47,870 nucleotides of DNA from Pseudomonadota bacterium (GCA_018242505.1 JAFEBU010000059.1:1-47870); one strand, 5' to 3'; counted from the stretch's first letter, positions 17,452-26,441 are shown. The notes: generated by a model from the letters alone, not told the origin. Numbers and translations are program-made.

Positions 17452-18338
17452 CAGTGCCGGTCTGCGAGGCCGATCAGCCGATGGCGCAGCATGCTGGTCA
17501 ATGTGTCGATCAACGACACGGTGATGACGATCAACACCAGCATGGCCGACACATCCGAGTAGTAGAATTTGCGGATTGCCTCGAGCAGGTCCATGCCGAT
17601 GCCGCCGGCGCCGACGAAGCCGATTACCGCCGCCTCGCGCACGTTGATCTCGAAGCGCAGCAACGTGTAACTGACGAATCCGGAAAGGACCTGCGGCAAG
17701 GCGCCGAAGCGCATCGCGACGTGCCAGGGAGCCCCGGTCGAGGACACGCCTTCAACAGGCTTGAGGTCGATGTTCTCGACGAGTTCGGCAAAGAGCTTGC
17801 CGAGCGCACCCACACAGTGGACGGCCAGGGCCAGCACGCCGGACACCGGTCCCAGGCCGAAGGCGATGACGAATATCAGGGCAAAGACAAGCTGCGGCAC
17901 CGTACGGCAGAGCTCGCAGAAGCGGCGAACAGCAATGCGCAACCAGCGATTGGGCGCCACGTTGGCCGCAGCGAGGAAAGCCAGGAAGAAGGCGCCGATC
18001 GCCCCGAGCGCGGTGCCGACATAAGCCATCAGCAGCGTCTCGCCCAGCAGCCTGAGCCAGCGGCCGAGCCCCCAATACCATTCCACCGGATCGGTCCAGA
18101 CGGCCGCGCCGCTTTCGAGATGGAACAACCGGCCGATATAGCTCGTGAAGTTGCCGATCTTGTCGACAAGCAGCGCAGGCGATACCTCCGCCGAGATGCT
18201 CGACAGGCCGAGCGCCACCACGATAGCCGCAAAGATCAGCAGCGTATGCCAGCGGCGCGCCCGAACGGTCGCCTCGTAACCGGCCAGCAGTGGCCGAAGT
18301 TGCGCCTCGGGAAGCTGCACGATAGGCGACGACGACAC
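17451..18338 (-). CDS. phnE: Phosphonate ABC transporter permease PhnE (first copy)
   Basis: A 295-residue permease. A cytoplasmic N-terminal part and one helix (TLLIFAAIVVALGL) precede the transport core, which has VEGVSSTGAPWHVAMRFG as coupling loop and GAGGIGMDLLEAIRKF near the end. It lies 28 bp downstream of phnD. Two unequal PhnE copies are usual in alphaproteobacteria. Confidence 0.93.
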   Translation of the reverse strand: MSSSPIVQLPEAQLRPLLAGYEATVRARRWHTLLIFAAIVVALGLSSISAEVSPALLVDKIGNFTSYIGRLFHLESGAAVWTDPVEWYWGLGRWLRLLGETLLMAYVGTALGAIGAFFLAFLAAANVAPNRWLRIAVRRFCELCRTVPQLVFALIFVIAFGLGPVSGVLALAVHCVGALGKLFAELVENIDLKPVEGVSSTGAPWHVAMRFGALPQVLSGFVSYTLLRFEINVREAAVIGFVGAGGIGMDLLEAIRKFYYSDVSAMLVLIVITVSLIDTLTSMLRHRLIGLADRH

Positions 18339-18366
18339 AGCCGGCCGATTCCCTGAAACGACGCGA

Positions 18367-19281
18367 TCAGCTCTTCTGTTTGCGCAAGCTGTCGATGAAC
18401 TTGATCAGCTCGACGACCGTCCCGTAGTACTTGGCGTCGACCTGCTTGAACTCGCGATCCTTGCCGTCGGACAGCTTGTCATAAGCGGCCTTGTCCTTGG
18501 TCGGTGCTTCCTCGAAAGCTTTCCAGATCGCAGCCTTGGCGTCGTCCGGCAGGTCGGTGAGATAGGCGTAGGGCGAGTTGGGGATCAGATCCGACTTGGA
18601 GATAATCCGAAAGTCCTCCTTCTTCGCCAGGCCCTTCTTGACCATGCGCGTCAGGTTGGAATCGTCCTCGGAGTTCCACCAGTTGGCGGCGATGTCGACC
18701 GTCTTCTGCTGAAGCGCGATGACGGCATTCTCATGGCTGCCGGTATAGGTGACATGTGCGAAGTAGCTCTCCGGCATGATGTGATGCTTGTTCAGGATGA
18801 AGCGCGGGACGTTGTTGCCCGAAGTCGAATTCGGATCGACCAGGCCGAGATTCTTGCCTTTGAGGTCGTCGATGGCCTGGTAGGGGCTGTCGGCGCGGAC
18901 ATAGAACACCGAGTAGTAGCCGACGGTGCCGTCGCTGTTGACGGTGGTGCAGAACGGCTCGACCTTGACGCCAGTCACCACGGCGCGTGCATAAGAGGCA
19001 GGGCCATAGCCCGCAATATGGATCGAGCCGTTGCGCTGGCCCTCGATCACCGCGGCGTAATCGTTGGCGATGCGCAGCGTCACCTTCGTTCCAAGAGCCT
19101 TGGAGAGATATTCGACGAACGGTGCATAGCGGTCGGCGACGCCCGAAGCGTTTTCGGCTGGAACGATGCCCATCACCAGCTCTGGATATTTGTCGCGCCA
19201 GCCAGCGGCGCGAGCCGACCCGGTGAGGGCCACGGTACCCACAGCGAAAGCCGTCCCGAGAACCTGTCGGCGGTTGAACAT
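18367..19281 (-). CDS. phnD: Phosphonate-binding periplasmic protein PhnD
   Basis: A 304-residue solute-binding protein. The N-terminal NRRQVLGTAFAVG signal looks Tat-like (twin Arg before a hydrophobic run) and ends at ARAAG. The mature part has the PhnD pattern GIVPAENA, then HIAGYGPASYARA and DPNSTSGNNVPRFIL, which in the family forms the phosphonate-binding cleft. A GGAGAACGCC stretch precedes the start. It lies between phnC (36 bp) and phnE1 (28 bp). Confidence 0.94.
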   Translation of the reverse strand: MFNRRQVLGTAFAVGTVALTGSARAAGWRDKYPELVMGIVPAENASGVADRYAPFVEYLSKALGTKVTLRIANDYAAVIEGQRNGSIHIAGYGPASYARAVVTGVKVEPFCTTVNSDGTVGYYSVFYVRADSPYQAIDDLKGKNLGLVDPNSTSGNNVPRFILNKHHIMPESYFAHVTYTGSHENAVIALQQKTVDIAANWWNSEDDSNLTRMVKKGLAKKEDFRIISKSDLIPNSPYAYLTDLPDDAKAAIWKAFEEAPTKDKAAYDKLSDGKDREFKQVDAKYYGTVVELIKFIDSLRKQKS

Positions 19282-19317
19282 GGCGTTCTCCTTCTTGGAT
19301 TGGGGGAAGAGGGGAAG

Positions 19318-20130
19318 TCAGGAATTGGCCAGCACCAGGCCCTGCGGACCACCCAGCACCAGGACCGGTCGCTGGCCGCCACCGACCACGTCGGCCGCTT
19401 CGATGCCATAGAGATCGCGTGCTGCATGGTCGGTCAGCGCGGCCGGAACGCCATCGAACACCAGCCGGCCGGCGGCAAGGCCGACCAGGCGGTCGCAGTA
19501 CTTCCGCGCAAGGTCGAGGCTATGGAGGTTGCAGATCACCGTGATGCCGAAATGCTTGTTGATGTGCAGGAGCGCGTCCATCACCACCTGGGTGTTGCGC
19601 GGGTCGAGCGAAGCAACCGGCTCGTCGGCCAAGACGATCTCGGGTTGCTGGATCAGGGCGCGGGCGATCGCGACCCGCTGCTGTTGGCCGCCTGACAACG
19701 TATCGGCGCGCTGCCCGGCAAGGCGGGCGATATCGAGCCCTTCCAGCGCGGAGAGGCCCATGGCCTTCTCTTCAGCCGTCCAGAGCTTGGCGACGGAGCG
19801 CCATACGGGTGCATGGAAAGCTCGCCCCATCATGACGTTGGTCAGCACGTCGAGGCGGCCGGCGAGATTGAATTGCTGGAAGATCATCGCGCAGCGTGCC
19901 CGCCATTGGCGCAAGCCGCGTCCCGTGAGCGCCATCACGTCGGTATCGCCGAAGCGGATGTCACCCGCCGTAGGATCGTCCAGGCGATTGATCGCCCGCA
20001 GGAGGGTGGACTTGCCCGCGCCCGACTGGCCGATCACGCCAACAAATTGGCCTGATGGAACGACCAGAGACACACCGTCAACCGCCCGCTTGGCGCCGAA
20101 CTTCTTCACCAACCCGTCAAGTCGCAGCAT
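19318..20130 (-). CDS. phnC: Phosphonate ABC transporter ATP-binding protein PhnC
   Basis: A 270-residue ATPase with Walker A GQSGAGKST, signature LSGGQQQRVAIARAL and Walker B IVLADEPVASLD. It powers PhnD/PhnE phosphonate import. It is the first gene of the leftward arm, and a candidate Pho box lies 66-83 bp upstream of its start. Confidence 0.94.
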   Translation of the reverse strand: MLRLDGLVKKFGAKRAVDGVSLVVPSGQFVGVIGQSGAGKSTLLRAINRLDDPTAGDIRFGDTDVMALTGRGLRQWRARCAMIFQQFNLAGRLDVLTNVMMGRAFHAPVWRSVAKLWTAEEKAMGLSALEGLDIARLAGQRADTLSGGQQQRVAIARALIQQPEIVLADEPVASLDPRNTQVVMDALLHINKHFGITVICNLHSLDLARKYCDRLVGLAAGRLVFDGVPAALTDHAARDLYGIEAADVVGGGQRPVLVLGGPQGLVLANS

Positions 20131-20195
20131 GCCGAACCCTCGAAACGCGCCGTTCGTTGGGTAGCCGCGCCACGCTGCACGAAGGCGACGGTTTA

Positions 20196-20213
20196 ATTAC
20201 AATGCGACGACAG
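20196..20213 (-). promoter_or_regulatory. Candidate Pho box upstream of phnC
   Basis: On the minus strand the sequence reads CTGTCGT-cgca-TTGTAAT, two 7-mers with a 4-base gap. The PhoB consensus half is CTGTCAT: the first half matches 6 of 7 and the second 5 of 7. The spacing is right and the direction is towards phnC. No similar site is obvious before phnG. Confidence 0.4.
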
Positions 20214-20394
20214 ACATAGGTCGCAGTGGATAACGGCTGCCAAACCCTGGCTGCCGCGACGACGGATATTTCATGCCGAATTCCGGATCCAATGATCGTA
20301 AGTATCCGTTCCTTGCATCAGGGTCGGGCTGAAGGTTGCCAGTTCAAAGGAAGAAGACTCTTGCGTCGGCGACCATCCCTCCGGGCTCGCCTTC

Positions 20395-20423
20395 TTGACT
20401 GACAAGAATTATCTCACTATCGA
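20395..20423 (+). promoter_or_regulatory. Candidate promoter of the riboswitch-btuB mRNA
   Basis: TTGACT (20395-20400) is followed after 17 bp by TATCGA (20418-20423). The -35 matches the sigma-70 consensus at five of six bases; the -10 is poorer. Transcription would begin near 20430, just before the riboswitch. Confidence 0.4.
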
Positions 20424-20433
20424 TTCATCATCG

Positions 20434-20625
20434 ACGGTTCCTCCTTAACCGGAGGCGAAGAAGGAATGCCGTGCCGTCCACCGGCGAGAGCCGGGGGCCC
20501 AATCGGCGGCTGTACCCGCAGCTGTGAGCGGTGAGCGAATGCCCACGACGCCACTGGGCCTCGGTCCGGGAAGGCCGGCAGGAGCGATGACCCGCAAGCC
20601 AGAAGACTTGCCGGCGATAGCGTCG
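20434..20625 (+). ncRNA. Cobalamin riboswitch
   Basis: The conserved cobalamin-aptamer blocks occur in order: GCTGTACCCGCAGCTGTGA (20509-20527), GCCACTG (20550-20556), GGGAAGGC (20568-20575) and the B12-box AGCCAGAAGACTTGCC (20597-20612). It lies directly upstream of btuB and should lower its expression when adenosylcobalamin is plentiful. Downstream, GGACGG occurs twice (20636-20641 and 20654-20659) and can pair with CCGTCC (20705-20710) beside the btuB start. This suggests control at translation, but the folding is only inferred. The ends are approximate. Confidence 0.93.
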
Positions 20626-20714
20626 CTCTTCCGATGGACGGGAAAATCCAACGGGACGGTCAACCGAGCGGTGACGCGCCTTGTGCGTGAACTGCTTTGG
20701 GGAGCCGTCCTGCG

Positions 20715-22616
20715 ATGCGTATCTGTTCTTTCCTGTTGATGGTTGTATTTCTGTCTGTGCCGCTCGCGACGCGTGCCCAGACCGCAACTGCGCCGATCAT
20801 GCCCGATACGGTGGTCACGGCTGATCGCGCACCGACCCCGATCGACAAGGTCACCGGCACGGTCACTGTCATCACCCGGGAGGAGATGGAGAGGCGCCAG
20901 TACCGTACGGTCGATGAGGTGCTGCGCACCGTGCCCGGGGTCTCCGTTCAGCAATCTGGTGGCGTCGGCGCCCAGACATCCGTGTTCGTGCGCGGCGCGA
21001 ATTCCAATCATGTCGTCGTGCTGATCGATGGCATGAACGTCAACGATCCCGCGACGCCCAACGGCGCTATCGACTTCGCCCACTTCCTGACCGAGAACCT
21101 CGATCGCATCGAGGTCGTGCGGGGTCCGATGAGCACGCTTTACGGCTCATCGGCAATCGGCGGCGTCATCAACATGGTGACCAAGCCCGGCAAGGGCCCG
21201 CTAAATGGCGGAATCTTCACCGAGCTCGGCACACGCCTGCGGACAACGACCGGCGGATACGTCCGCGGCAGCGAAGGGCGTTTCAACTACAATGTGTCGG
21301 CGACCGGCCTATACACACCGGGCGAGCCGGCCGTGCCGCCCCGCTTCTGGCCGCCTAACGGCGGTTACGTGGACAACGACTTCTATCGCAACATCAATAT
21401 CGGATCGCGGCTCGGGGTTACCTTGAGCGACAATGCGCAGCTCTCGCTGTTCTCTCGCTACATCGACACGCAACTCAAGTACGACCACATCACGTTCGCC
21501 GATCCCAATGCTGTGGAGTTCGCGCAGCAGTTCTTCAATCGGCTCGAGTTCGACGGCAGCTTCCTGGACAGTCGCTGGAAGCCGACGGTCGGCATCGGCT
21601 ACGGCAGTGTCTATCGCCACGATCAGGATTTCCCCAGTTTCCAGAATCCTTTCCCGCTCACGCAGGACGCCTATTACAATGGACGCCGCCTGCAGGCCGA
21701 TTTCAAGAACGAGATCGTCCTGTCGGACCAGTTCAACTTCCTGGGCGGCGTCGATTTCGACCAAACGTGGCTTTACGTGAACAACACCGGCGTCCAGAGC
21801 TGGGGCGCCGCCTCGCAGACCGGCATGTATGCTCAACTTCGCGGCACCTTCTTCCAAGACCTGACGCTTTCGATCGCGGGCCGGCTGGACTCGCACAACA
21901 GATACGGAACGGTTTCGACATGGCGCGCGGCCGCGGCCTACCTCGTCCGCTCCACTGACACCAAGTTCAAGGCCTCCTACGGAACGGCGTTCAAGGCGCC
22001 ATCGCTATTCGAATTGTATGGTTCAGGCTTCTTCTGCGCCGGCAATCCCAGTCTGCAGCCGGAATACAGTCGCGGTTACGAGCTCGGCGTCGAGCAGGGC
22101 CTGTTCAACAAGAAGGCGAAAGTCGGCCTGACCTACTTCTTCAATACCTACAGCAACCTGATCCAGTGCCCGCCGCCCTACACGGCCCTGCAGAACGTGT
22201 CCAACGCGCAGAGCGATGGTATCGAGGTGTTCTTCCAGGTGAGCCCGTTCAAATGGCTCGACCTGTTTTTCAACTACACCTACACGCACGCAATAAATGT
22301 CGATCTCAATCAGCCCCTGCCGCGGCGCCCCGAGGACGTGTTCGGGATCCGGGCCGAGGTCCGTCCCTGGGAGAACGTCCACTTCGGGGTCGAGTTCAAC
22401 CAGGTATCGAACCGCCACGATCTGGACGCTGTGACAGGCGCCGCTGTTCAACCTTCGCCCTACACCCTGATACGGGCGACGGCCGGTTGGGGGGTACGCA
22501 AGGGGGTGGAATTGTTTGCCCGCGCTGAAAATATCCTTGACCGACAGTATGAAGAGCCTGAGGGATTCAAGGCTCCGAACTTCCAGGCGTTCTTTGGCGT
22601 CAAGGCCACATTCTAA
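20715..22616 (+). CDS. btuB: TonB-dependent cobalamin receptor BtuB
   Basis: A 633-residue outer-membrane receptor. The signal peptide MRICSFLLMVVFLSVPLA is followed by a TonB box of the BtuB kind (PDTVVTA), then the plug domain (VDEVLRTVPGV, VFVRGANSNHVVVLIDG, VRGPMSTLYGSSAIGGVIN), and a 22-strand barrel ending in Phe. ATG 20715 follows a GGGGAG ribosome binding site; an upstream TTG in frame is not needed. The riboswitch immediately upstream strongly supports B12 as the substrate. Two further genes follow closely on the same strand. Confidence 0.95.
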   Translation: MRICSFLLMVVFLSVPLATRAQTATAPIMPDTVVTADRAPTPIDKVTGTVTVITREEMERRQYRTVDEVLRTVPGVSVQQSGGVGAQTSVFVRGANSNHVVVLIDGMNVNDPATPNGAIDFAHFLTENLDRIEVVRGPMSTLYGSSAIGGVINMVTKPGKGPLNGGIFTELGTRLRTTTGGYVRGSEGRFNYNVSATGLYTPGEPAVPPRFWPPNGGYVDNDFYRNINIGSRLGVTLSDNAQLSLFSRYIDTQLKYDHITFADPNAVEFAQQFFNRLEFDGSFLDSRWKPTVGIGYGSVYRHDQDFPSFQNPFPLTQDAYYNGRRLQADFKNEIVLSDQFNFLGGVDFDQTWLYVNNTGVQSWGAASQTGMYAQLRGTFFQDLTLSIAGRLDSHNRYGTVSTWRAAAAYLVRSTDTKFKASYGTAFKAPSLFELYGSGFFCAGNPSLQPEYSRGYELGVEQGLFNKKAKVGLTYFFNTYSNLIQCPPPYTALQNVSNAQSDGIEVFFQVSPFKWLDLFFNYTYTHAINVDLNQPLPRRPEDVFGIRAEVRPWENVHFGVEFNQVSNRHDLDAVTGAAVQPSPYTLIRATAGWGVRKGVELFARAENILDRQYEEPEGFKAPNFQAFFGVKATF

Positions 22617-22635
22617 TCCATCACCGGAGGCATGA

Positions 22636-23211
22636 ATGCTTCGTGACACGCAAGGCCAAGTTGGCGATCAATCCGACACCGCCAGATCATGGCTCTGGAT
22701 CGGACTGCTGACGGTGGCCACGATCGCCTCCAGCCTGGCCTTTGCCTGCGCGGCGCCGTTCGTGGCGTTGGCAACGCTGGCCGCCCGAAACATGAGGAGG
22801 CAGGAGGCCTTGCTGCTCATGGTTGCGGTGTGGCTGGCCAACCAGGTCGTGGGCTATGGCTTCCTGGACTATCCGAGGACGGTCGACAGCTTTGGCTGGG
22901 GGGCGGCCCTCGGCATCGCCGCTGTGGTTTCGGCAATGGCGGCGATCGAAATGAACGGGCGTCCTCTTCGGACCGGCCCTGTCCTGGGGACGCTGGTTGC
23001 CTTCGTGGCCGCCTTCGTCGCCTATGAAGGCGTGCTCATGGCGGCCACCTTGGTCCTGCCGAGCGGCGCCGAGGCGTTTTCGCCGCGCATCATGCTCTAT
23101 GTTCTGGAAGTGAATGTATTGGCTCTTGTGGGGCTATATGTGCTGTCGCTCATCGCACCTACACTAGGCCTGCCCCGCTCGCGCTGGCAGGGCGTGCTCC
23201 GGCTCCAGTAG
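22636..23211 (+). CDS. Six-helix membrane protein in the cobalamin operon
   Basis: A 191-residue protein with about six hydrophobic helices, for example LTVATIASSLAFACAAPFVA, LLLMVAVWLANQVVGYGFL and a C-terminal LVGLYVLSLIA. The ATG follows GGAGGCATGA, a good ribosome binding site, 19 bp after btuB. Similar short membrane proteins recur beside B12 genes in alphaproteobacteria as I recall them, but I cannot name a function. Size and topology resemble solitary vitamin transporter S-components such as BtuM, so an inner-membrane partner for BtuB is a reasonable idea. No BtuCDF genes are in the window. Confidence 0.85.
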   Translation: MLRDTQGQVGDQSDTARSWLWIGLLTVATIASSLAFACAAPFVALATLAARNMRRQEALLLMVAVWLANQVVGYGFLDYPRTVDSFGWGAALGIAAVVSAMAAIEMNGRPLRTGPVLGTLVAFVAAFVAYEGVLMAATLVLPSGAEAFSPRIMLYVLEVNVLALVGLYVLSLIAPTLGLPRSRWQGVLRLQ

Positions 23212-23925
23212 ATGGGTACGCCCATCCCAACGGGCGCAAAGTCCTTGCGCTGCGTGAAGCTCGACGAGGCGCCGGAGCTGATCATCCAGCGCCACTTGGC
23301 GGACTCTGGCAACGGCTGGAGTGTAGGCACCTACGGTGCCATCGCGGAATTCGAATACGATGCCGACGAACCGGACCTCGCGCTGGATCTCGAGACTCTC
23401 AGCGTGAGGACCCGACGCGGCGCGTTGGAGATCGTCTCGCTTCAGGATGTCACGCCTCTCGCATTGTTGGACGACACCGGCCGCACGCGTGAAATCGCCT
23501 TCTGCACGACGCGCGTCGGCGCACGGCGGACAACGATCACCGAACTCGACGAGCATACATTCGACATCGGCATCGCTGCTCCGCATGTCGATATGCTCGT
23601 CCGGCTTGGGCATGATCACGCCAATGCCCGCGCGGCATTGCGTGCCTCGCGGGGCCTCAATCTCTTCGCACCCGGCGTTGCCGCCGGCGCGGTCATTGCG
23701 CAAACGAGCCCGACCCGAATCCTGGCGTCGTCGATTGCGCGCGTGGAAGTGCATCAGCCGATCCCGCCACCCGGCGGTCGCTCTCCCGACGGTCCGCACA
23801 CCCACCTGCTGCCGACCTTTCTTGCCAAGAACCTCGACCGTGCCCCGGGATCGCCGATACCCGAGGGGCTGTATTGTGGCCTTAGCCTTTATCCGCGCCG
23901 CCAGGAGACCCGAACATCGACATGA
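23212..23925 (+). CDS. Conserved protein of unknown function in the cobalamin operon (DUF6925-like)
   Basis: A 237-residue soluble protein with no signal or membrane segment. Its ATG follows the preceding stop with no gap (TAGATG). Conserved-looking parts are GWSVGTYGAIAEFEYDADEP near residue 35, EVHQPIPPPGGRSPDGPHTH near 180, and a closing LCxxLSLYP-like end. From memory this pattern belongs to the alphaproteobacterial family DUF6925, with no known activity. The adjacency makes it part of the btuB transcription unit. It may process or sense the cobalamin brought in, which is a guess. Confidence 0.75.
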   Translation: MGTPIPTGAKSLRCVKLDEAPELIIQRHLADSGNGWSVGTYGAIAEFEYDADEPDLALDLETLSVRTRRGALEIVSLQDVTPLALLDDTGRTREIAFCTTRVGARRTTITELDEHTFDIGIAAPHVDMLVRLGHDHANARAALRASRGLNLFAPGVAAGAVIAQTSPTRILASSIARVEVHQPIPPPGGRSPDGPHTHLLPTFLAKNLDRAPGSPIPEGLYCGLSLYPRRQETRTST

Positions 23926-24446
23926 CTCATCGCTCCGCTGGCTGTCCGAAACCCAGAAGACGGCCATTCGGTCCTTAACCACGAACTCCGTCAGCCCGCA
24001 TGTCATCCCTCGGACCCCAACGGCCCTGCACGTTCCCCTTATGCTGCTCCACAGTTCCCGGCACTAACCGGCTCATCGCTCCCGTCTTGTTGCCCTATCG
24101 AGGCCTTCATTGCCGCGGATCGAAAGCCTCACGACCCGATTGTCGGGAGCAAATCAGCGCCTGATGACGATATACGATCGTCCGAATACCCATATGCATG
24201 TGCGGCGAGTGTACTGCTCCCGGCCTTTGGAGTCGCCCACTCGTGTGGCGAAGGGTTGCTTGAGCATACAGCTCAATCGTTATCGCCGCGAAGGACGTTG
24301 AGAAACATCACCCGGCACGCATGACGTCCGTGGACGGCAGCGCCCAATCTCGCCGTGCCGATCGAAAGCGGATTGATCGTGATGTTCGAAATCTCAGTCG
24401 AGACGGCGCCATCGCAGAAGTCGCACGGACCTCGAACACGCTGACA
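23926..24446. other. Intergenic region without a supported gene
   Basis: About 520 bp between the cobalamin operon and the convergent TetR gene. Open frames are short, without ribosome binding sites or recognisable motifs. No strong terminator hairpin with a T run was found. Confidence 0.35.
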
Positions 24447-25043
24447 TCAAAGCGATGGAAGCCCGCGTTTCGAAAGAAACAGCACGACAAGATTGATGAG
24501 TTCTGCTCTCAGCGTGGGCGACGTCAGCGAGCCCTGTCGTGCAGCCTCATGAACAGCGCCGGCGACAGCGCCGGCAAGCACCTGCCCACCGATACGAACA
24601 TCCGCCGCACGACGAGAATTTATCCTGAAAAGCGCCTCATAGCTTTTCCGGCATGCCGTTTCAAAAACATCGTAGGTCTCGCGCGAGTCCACGCCGCGAG
24701 GGCTTTCCTCAAGGAGTACCCGGTGAGCCGCCGGATAGCGGCTATGGATCGCGATCATGCCATCGACAAGGGCCGCGATACGGCGTTGGCGCGATGTCTT
24801 TTCGTCTGCCGCAGCGCGCAGGACGGCCAGGACATCGTCGAAGTGCCGCCGCCGCACAGCCTCGATCAAGGCGAGCTTGTTCGGAAAATACTGATAAAGC
24901 GATCCGATGCTGACGCCTGCCACTTCGGCAACGGCATTTGTCGTAAGGCCAGCCCACCCCCGTTCCCCCAGAATGTGAGCCGCGGCGTCCAGAACCGCAT
25001 CGGTTGTCGCGCGCGAGCGCGCCTGGCGCGGCTCTTTCCGCAT
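24447..25043 (-). CDS. TetR-family transcriptional regulator
   Basis: About 198 residues from ATG 25043 (MRKEPRQARSR). The N-terminal helix-turn-helix is clear: AVLDAAAHILGERGWAGLTT, then VAEVAGVSIGSLYQYFPNK. The rest is the helical ligand-binding domain. A start at 25124 is also open but would place the inverted repeat at 25101-25113 inside the gene. The MFS exporter gene is divergent, so this regulator probably represses it and itself until an effector binds. Confidence 0.88.
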   Translation of the reverse strand: MRKEPRQARSRATTDAVLDAAAHILGERGWAGLTTNAVAEVAGVSIGSLYQYFPNKLALIEAVRRRHFDDVLAVLRAAADEKTSRQRRIAALVDGMIAIHSRYPAAHRVLLEESPRGVDSRETYDVFETACRKSYEALFRINSRRAADVRIGGQVLAGAVAGAVHEAARQGSLTSPTLRAELINLVVLFLSKRGLPSL

Positions 25044-25100
25044 CGTGCTTACCGGCCGGGCAATGCGAGTAGCCAATAGCGCCTCCGTTCGCAGATATAT

Positions 25101-25113
25101 GAGCAATATGCTC
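25101..25113. promoter_or_regulatory. Candidate TetR operator
   Basis: GAGCA-ATA-TGCTC is a perfect 5-bp inverted repeat with a 3-base spacer. It lies in the divergent region, 58 bp before the TetR start and 82 bp before the exporter start. The position fits an operator for the adjacent TetR protein. No binding data are available. Confidence 0.4.
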
Positions 25114-25195
25114 GCATTCTTCATGCCGGTCCAAGCCGGTACCGGGATGCACATCTTGCAGGTGTAGTGCCAAAGGCGGCGAACGGACAAAGCAA

Positions 25196-26407
25196 ATGTA
25201 TCGTGAGCGCGATCTCCCCCTTTACCTGGGAGTCCGGTTTCTTTCGGAAGCCGCGGCACTGGCACTCTCTGTCGCTTTCGGCTGGACGATTTACGACGTT
25301 TCGCACGCGCCGCTGGCCCTTGGCATCGCCGGCCTCGCGCAGTTCGCTCCCATGGTCCTGCTCACGCTTCCTGCCGGCGAACTGTGCGATCGGATTTCAC
25401 CGCGCAAGGTCTTGATCGCCGGTCTCGCGCTCCAGTGCCTCTGCGCCATCGCCTTCCTTGTGTGGGCACTGAGCCCGTCGTCCTCATTGTGGTCCTTCTT
25501 TGCAATCGTGGTGGTGCTCGGCGCAGCGCGCGCTTTCGCCGACCCGGCCGGTCAAGCCCTGCTGCCCTTGCTCGTTCCGGACGAACGGCTGCCCCGTGCG
25601 ATCGCTTGCGGATCCTCGGCCTGGCAGGTCGCGGTCATTGCCGGACCCGCACTGGGCGGCCTGGCTTATGCATTTGGCCCGGCGATCGCCTACGGACTCT
25701 GCGGCACCGGCTTCTTCGCGGCGATGCTGGGCGTGGCGCAGCTTGGCGGGCGGCAGCCGGCACTGGCCGAAGGCGTCGATCTGAAAACGCGCATGGGTCG
25801 CATTGCCGAGGGCATTGCCTTCATTTGGTCCCACCCGATCGTGCTCGGCGCGATCTCGCTGGACCTGTTCGCGGTCCTGCTCGGCAGCACGACCGCCCTT
25901 TTGCCGATATACGCGCGCGATGTCCTGCATATAGGCCCAGTCGGCTTAGGGCTTATGAGAAGCGCGCCGGCCGTCGGCGCATGCCTCGTCGCCCTCCTGC
26001 AGGTACGCCGTCCACCGGAGCGCCGCGTTGGCGCGACGCTGTTTGCCGCTGTCGGCGTATTCGGCATCGCCACCTTGATATTCGCCTTCTCACACTCCCC
26101 TGCTCTATCGCTGTCGGCGCTCCTTGTTCTGGGCGCCAGCGACATGGTGAGCGTCAACATCCGCACGTCGCTGGTTCAGCTTGCCACGCCCGATGCCATG
26201 CGCGGTCGCGTTTCAGCGGTGAACCTGCTGTTCATCGGCGCATCCAGCGAACTCGGTGCGTTCGAATCCGGCGTTGTCGCAACCCTGATCGGGACCGTGC
26301 CGTCCGTGGCCTTCGGCGGACTTGGGACTCTCGTCGTCGCTGCGGTCTGGATGAAGTTATTCCCTGCACTCAGGAGCACCGACCGCCCCAAGTTCGAGGC
26401 GCCATAG
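25196..26407 (+). CDS. MFS exporter, EntS-like (MFS_3)
   Basis: A 403-residue inner-membrane transporter with about 12 helices and the GELCDRISPRKVLI loop between helices 2 and 3. It belongs to the drug/siderophore exporter branch that includes enterobactin exporter EntS (ARAFADPAGQALLPLLVP is a typical motif). It could export a siderophore or a toxic compound. Siderophore synthesis genes are not in the window, so drug or metabolite efflux under TetR control is equally likely. The VOC gene follows after 34 bp. Confidence 0.85.
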   Translation: MYRERDLPLYLGVRFLSEAAALALSVAFGWTIYDVSHAPLALGIAGLAQFAPMVLLTLPAGELCDRISPRKVLIAGLALQCLCAIAFLVWALSPSSSLWSFFAIVVVLGAARAFADPAGQALLPLLVPDERLPRAIACGSSAWQVAVIAGPALGGLAYAFGPAIAYGLCGTGFFAAMLGVAQLGGRQPALAEGVDLKTRMGRIAEGIAFIWSHPIVLGAISLDLFAVLLGSTTALLPIYARDVLHIGPVGLGLMRSAPAVGACLVALLQVRRPPERRVGATLFAAVGVFGIATLIFAFSHSPALSLSALLVLGASDMVSVNIRTSLVQLATPDAMRGRVSAVNLLFIGASSELGAFESGVVATLIGTVPSVAFGGLGTLVVAAVWMKLFPALRSTDRPKFEAP

Positions 26408-26441
26408 CATCGCGTCATCCACAAAGGAAAGGAGACAGATC

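Noticed and set aside
16558..18356. Two hydrophilic Asp/His/Gln-rich frames of about 300 codons opposite the phnE genes
   Set aside because: Complement of hydrophobic permease codons, not proteins.
23926..24301. Possible small plus-strand gene at 24110-24301
   Set aside because: No ribosome binding site, no recognisable family and stop-rich surroundings.
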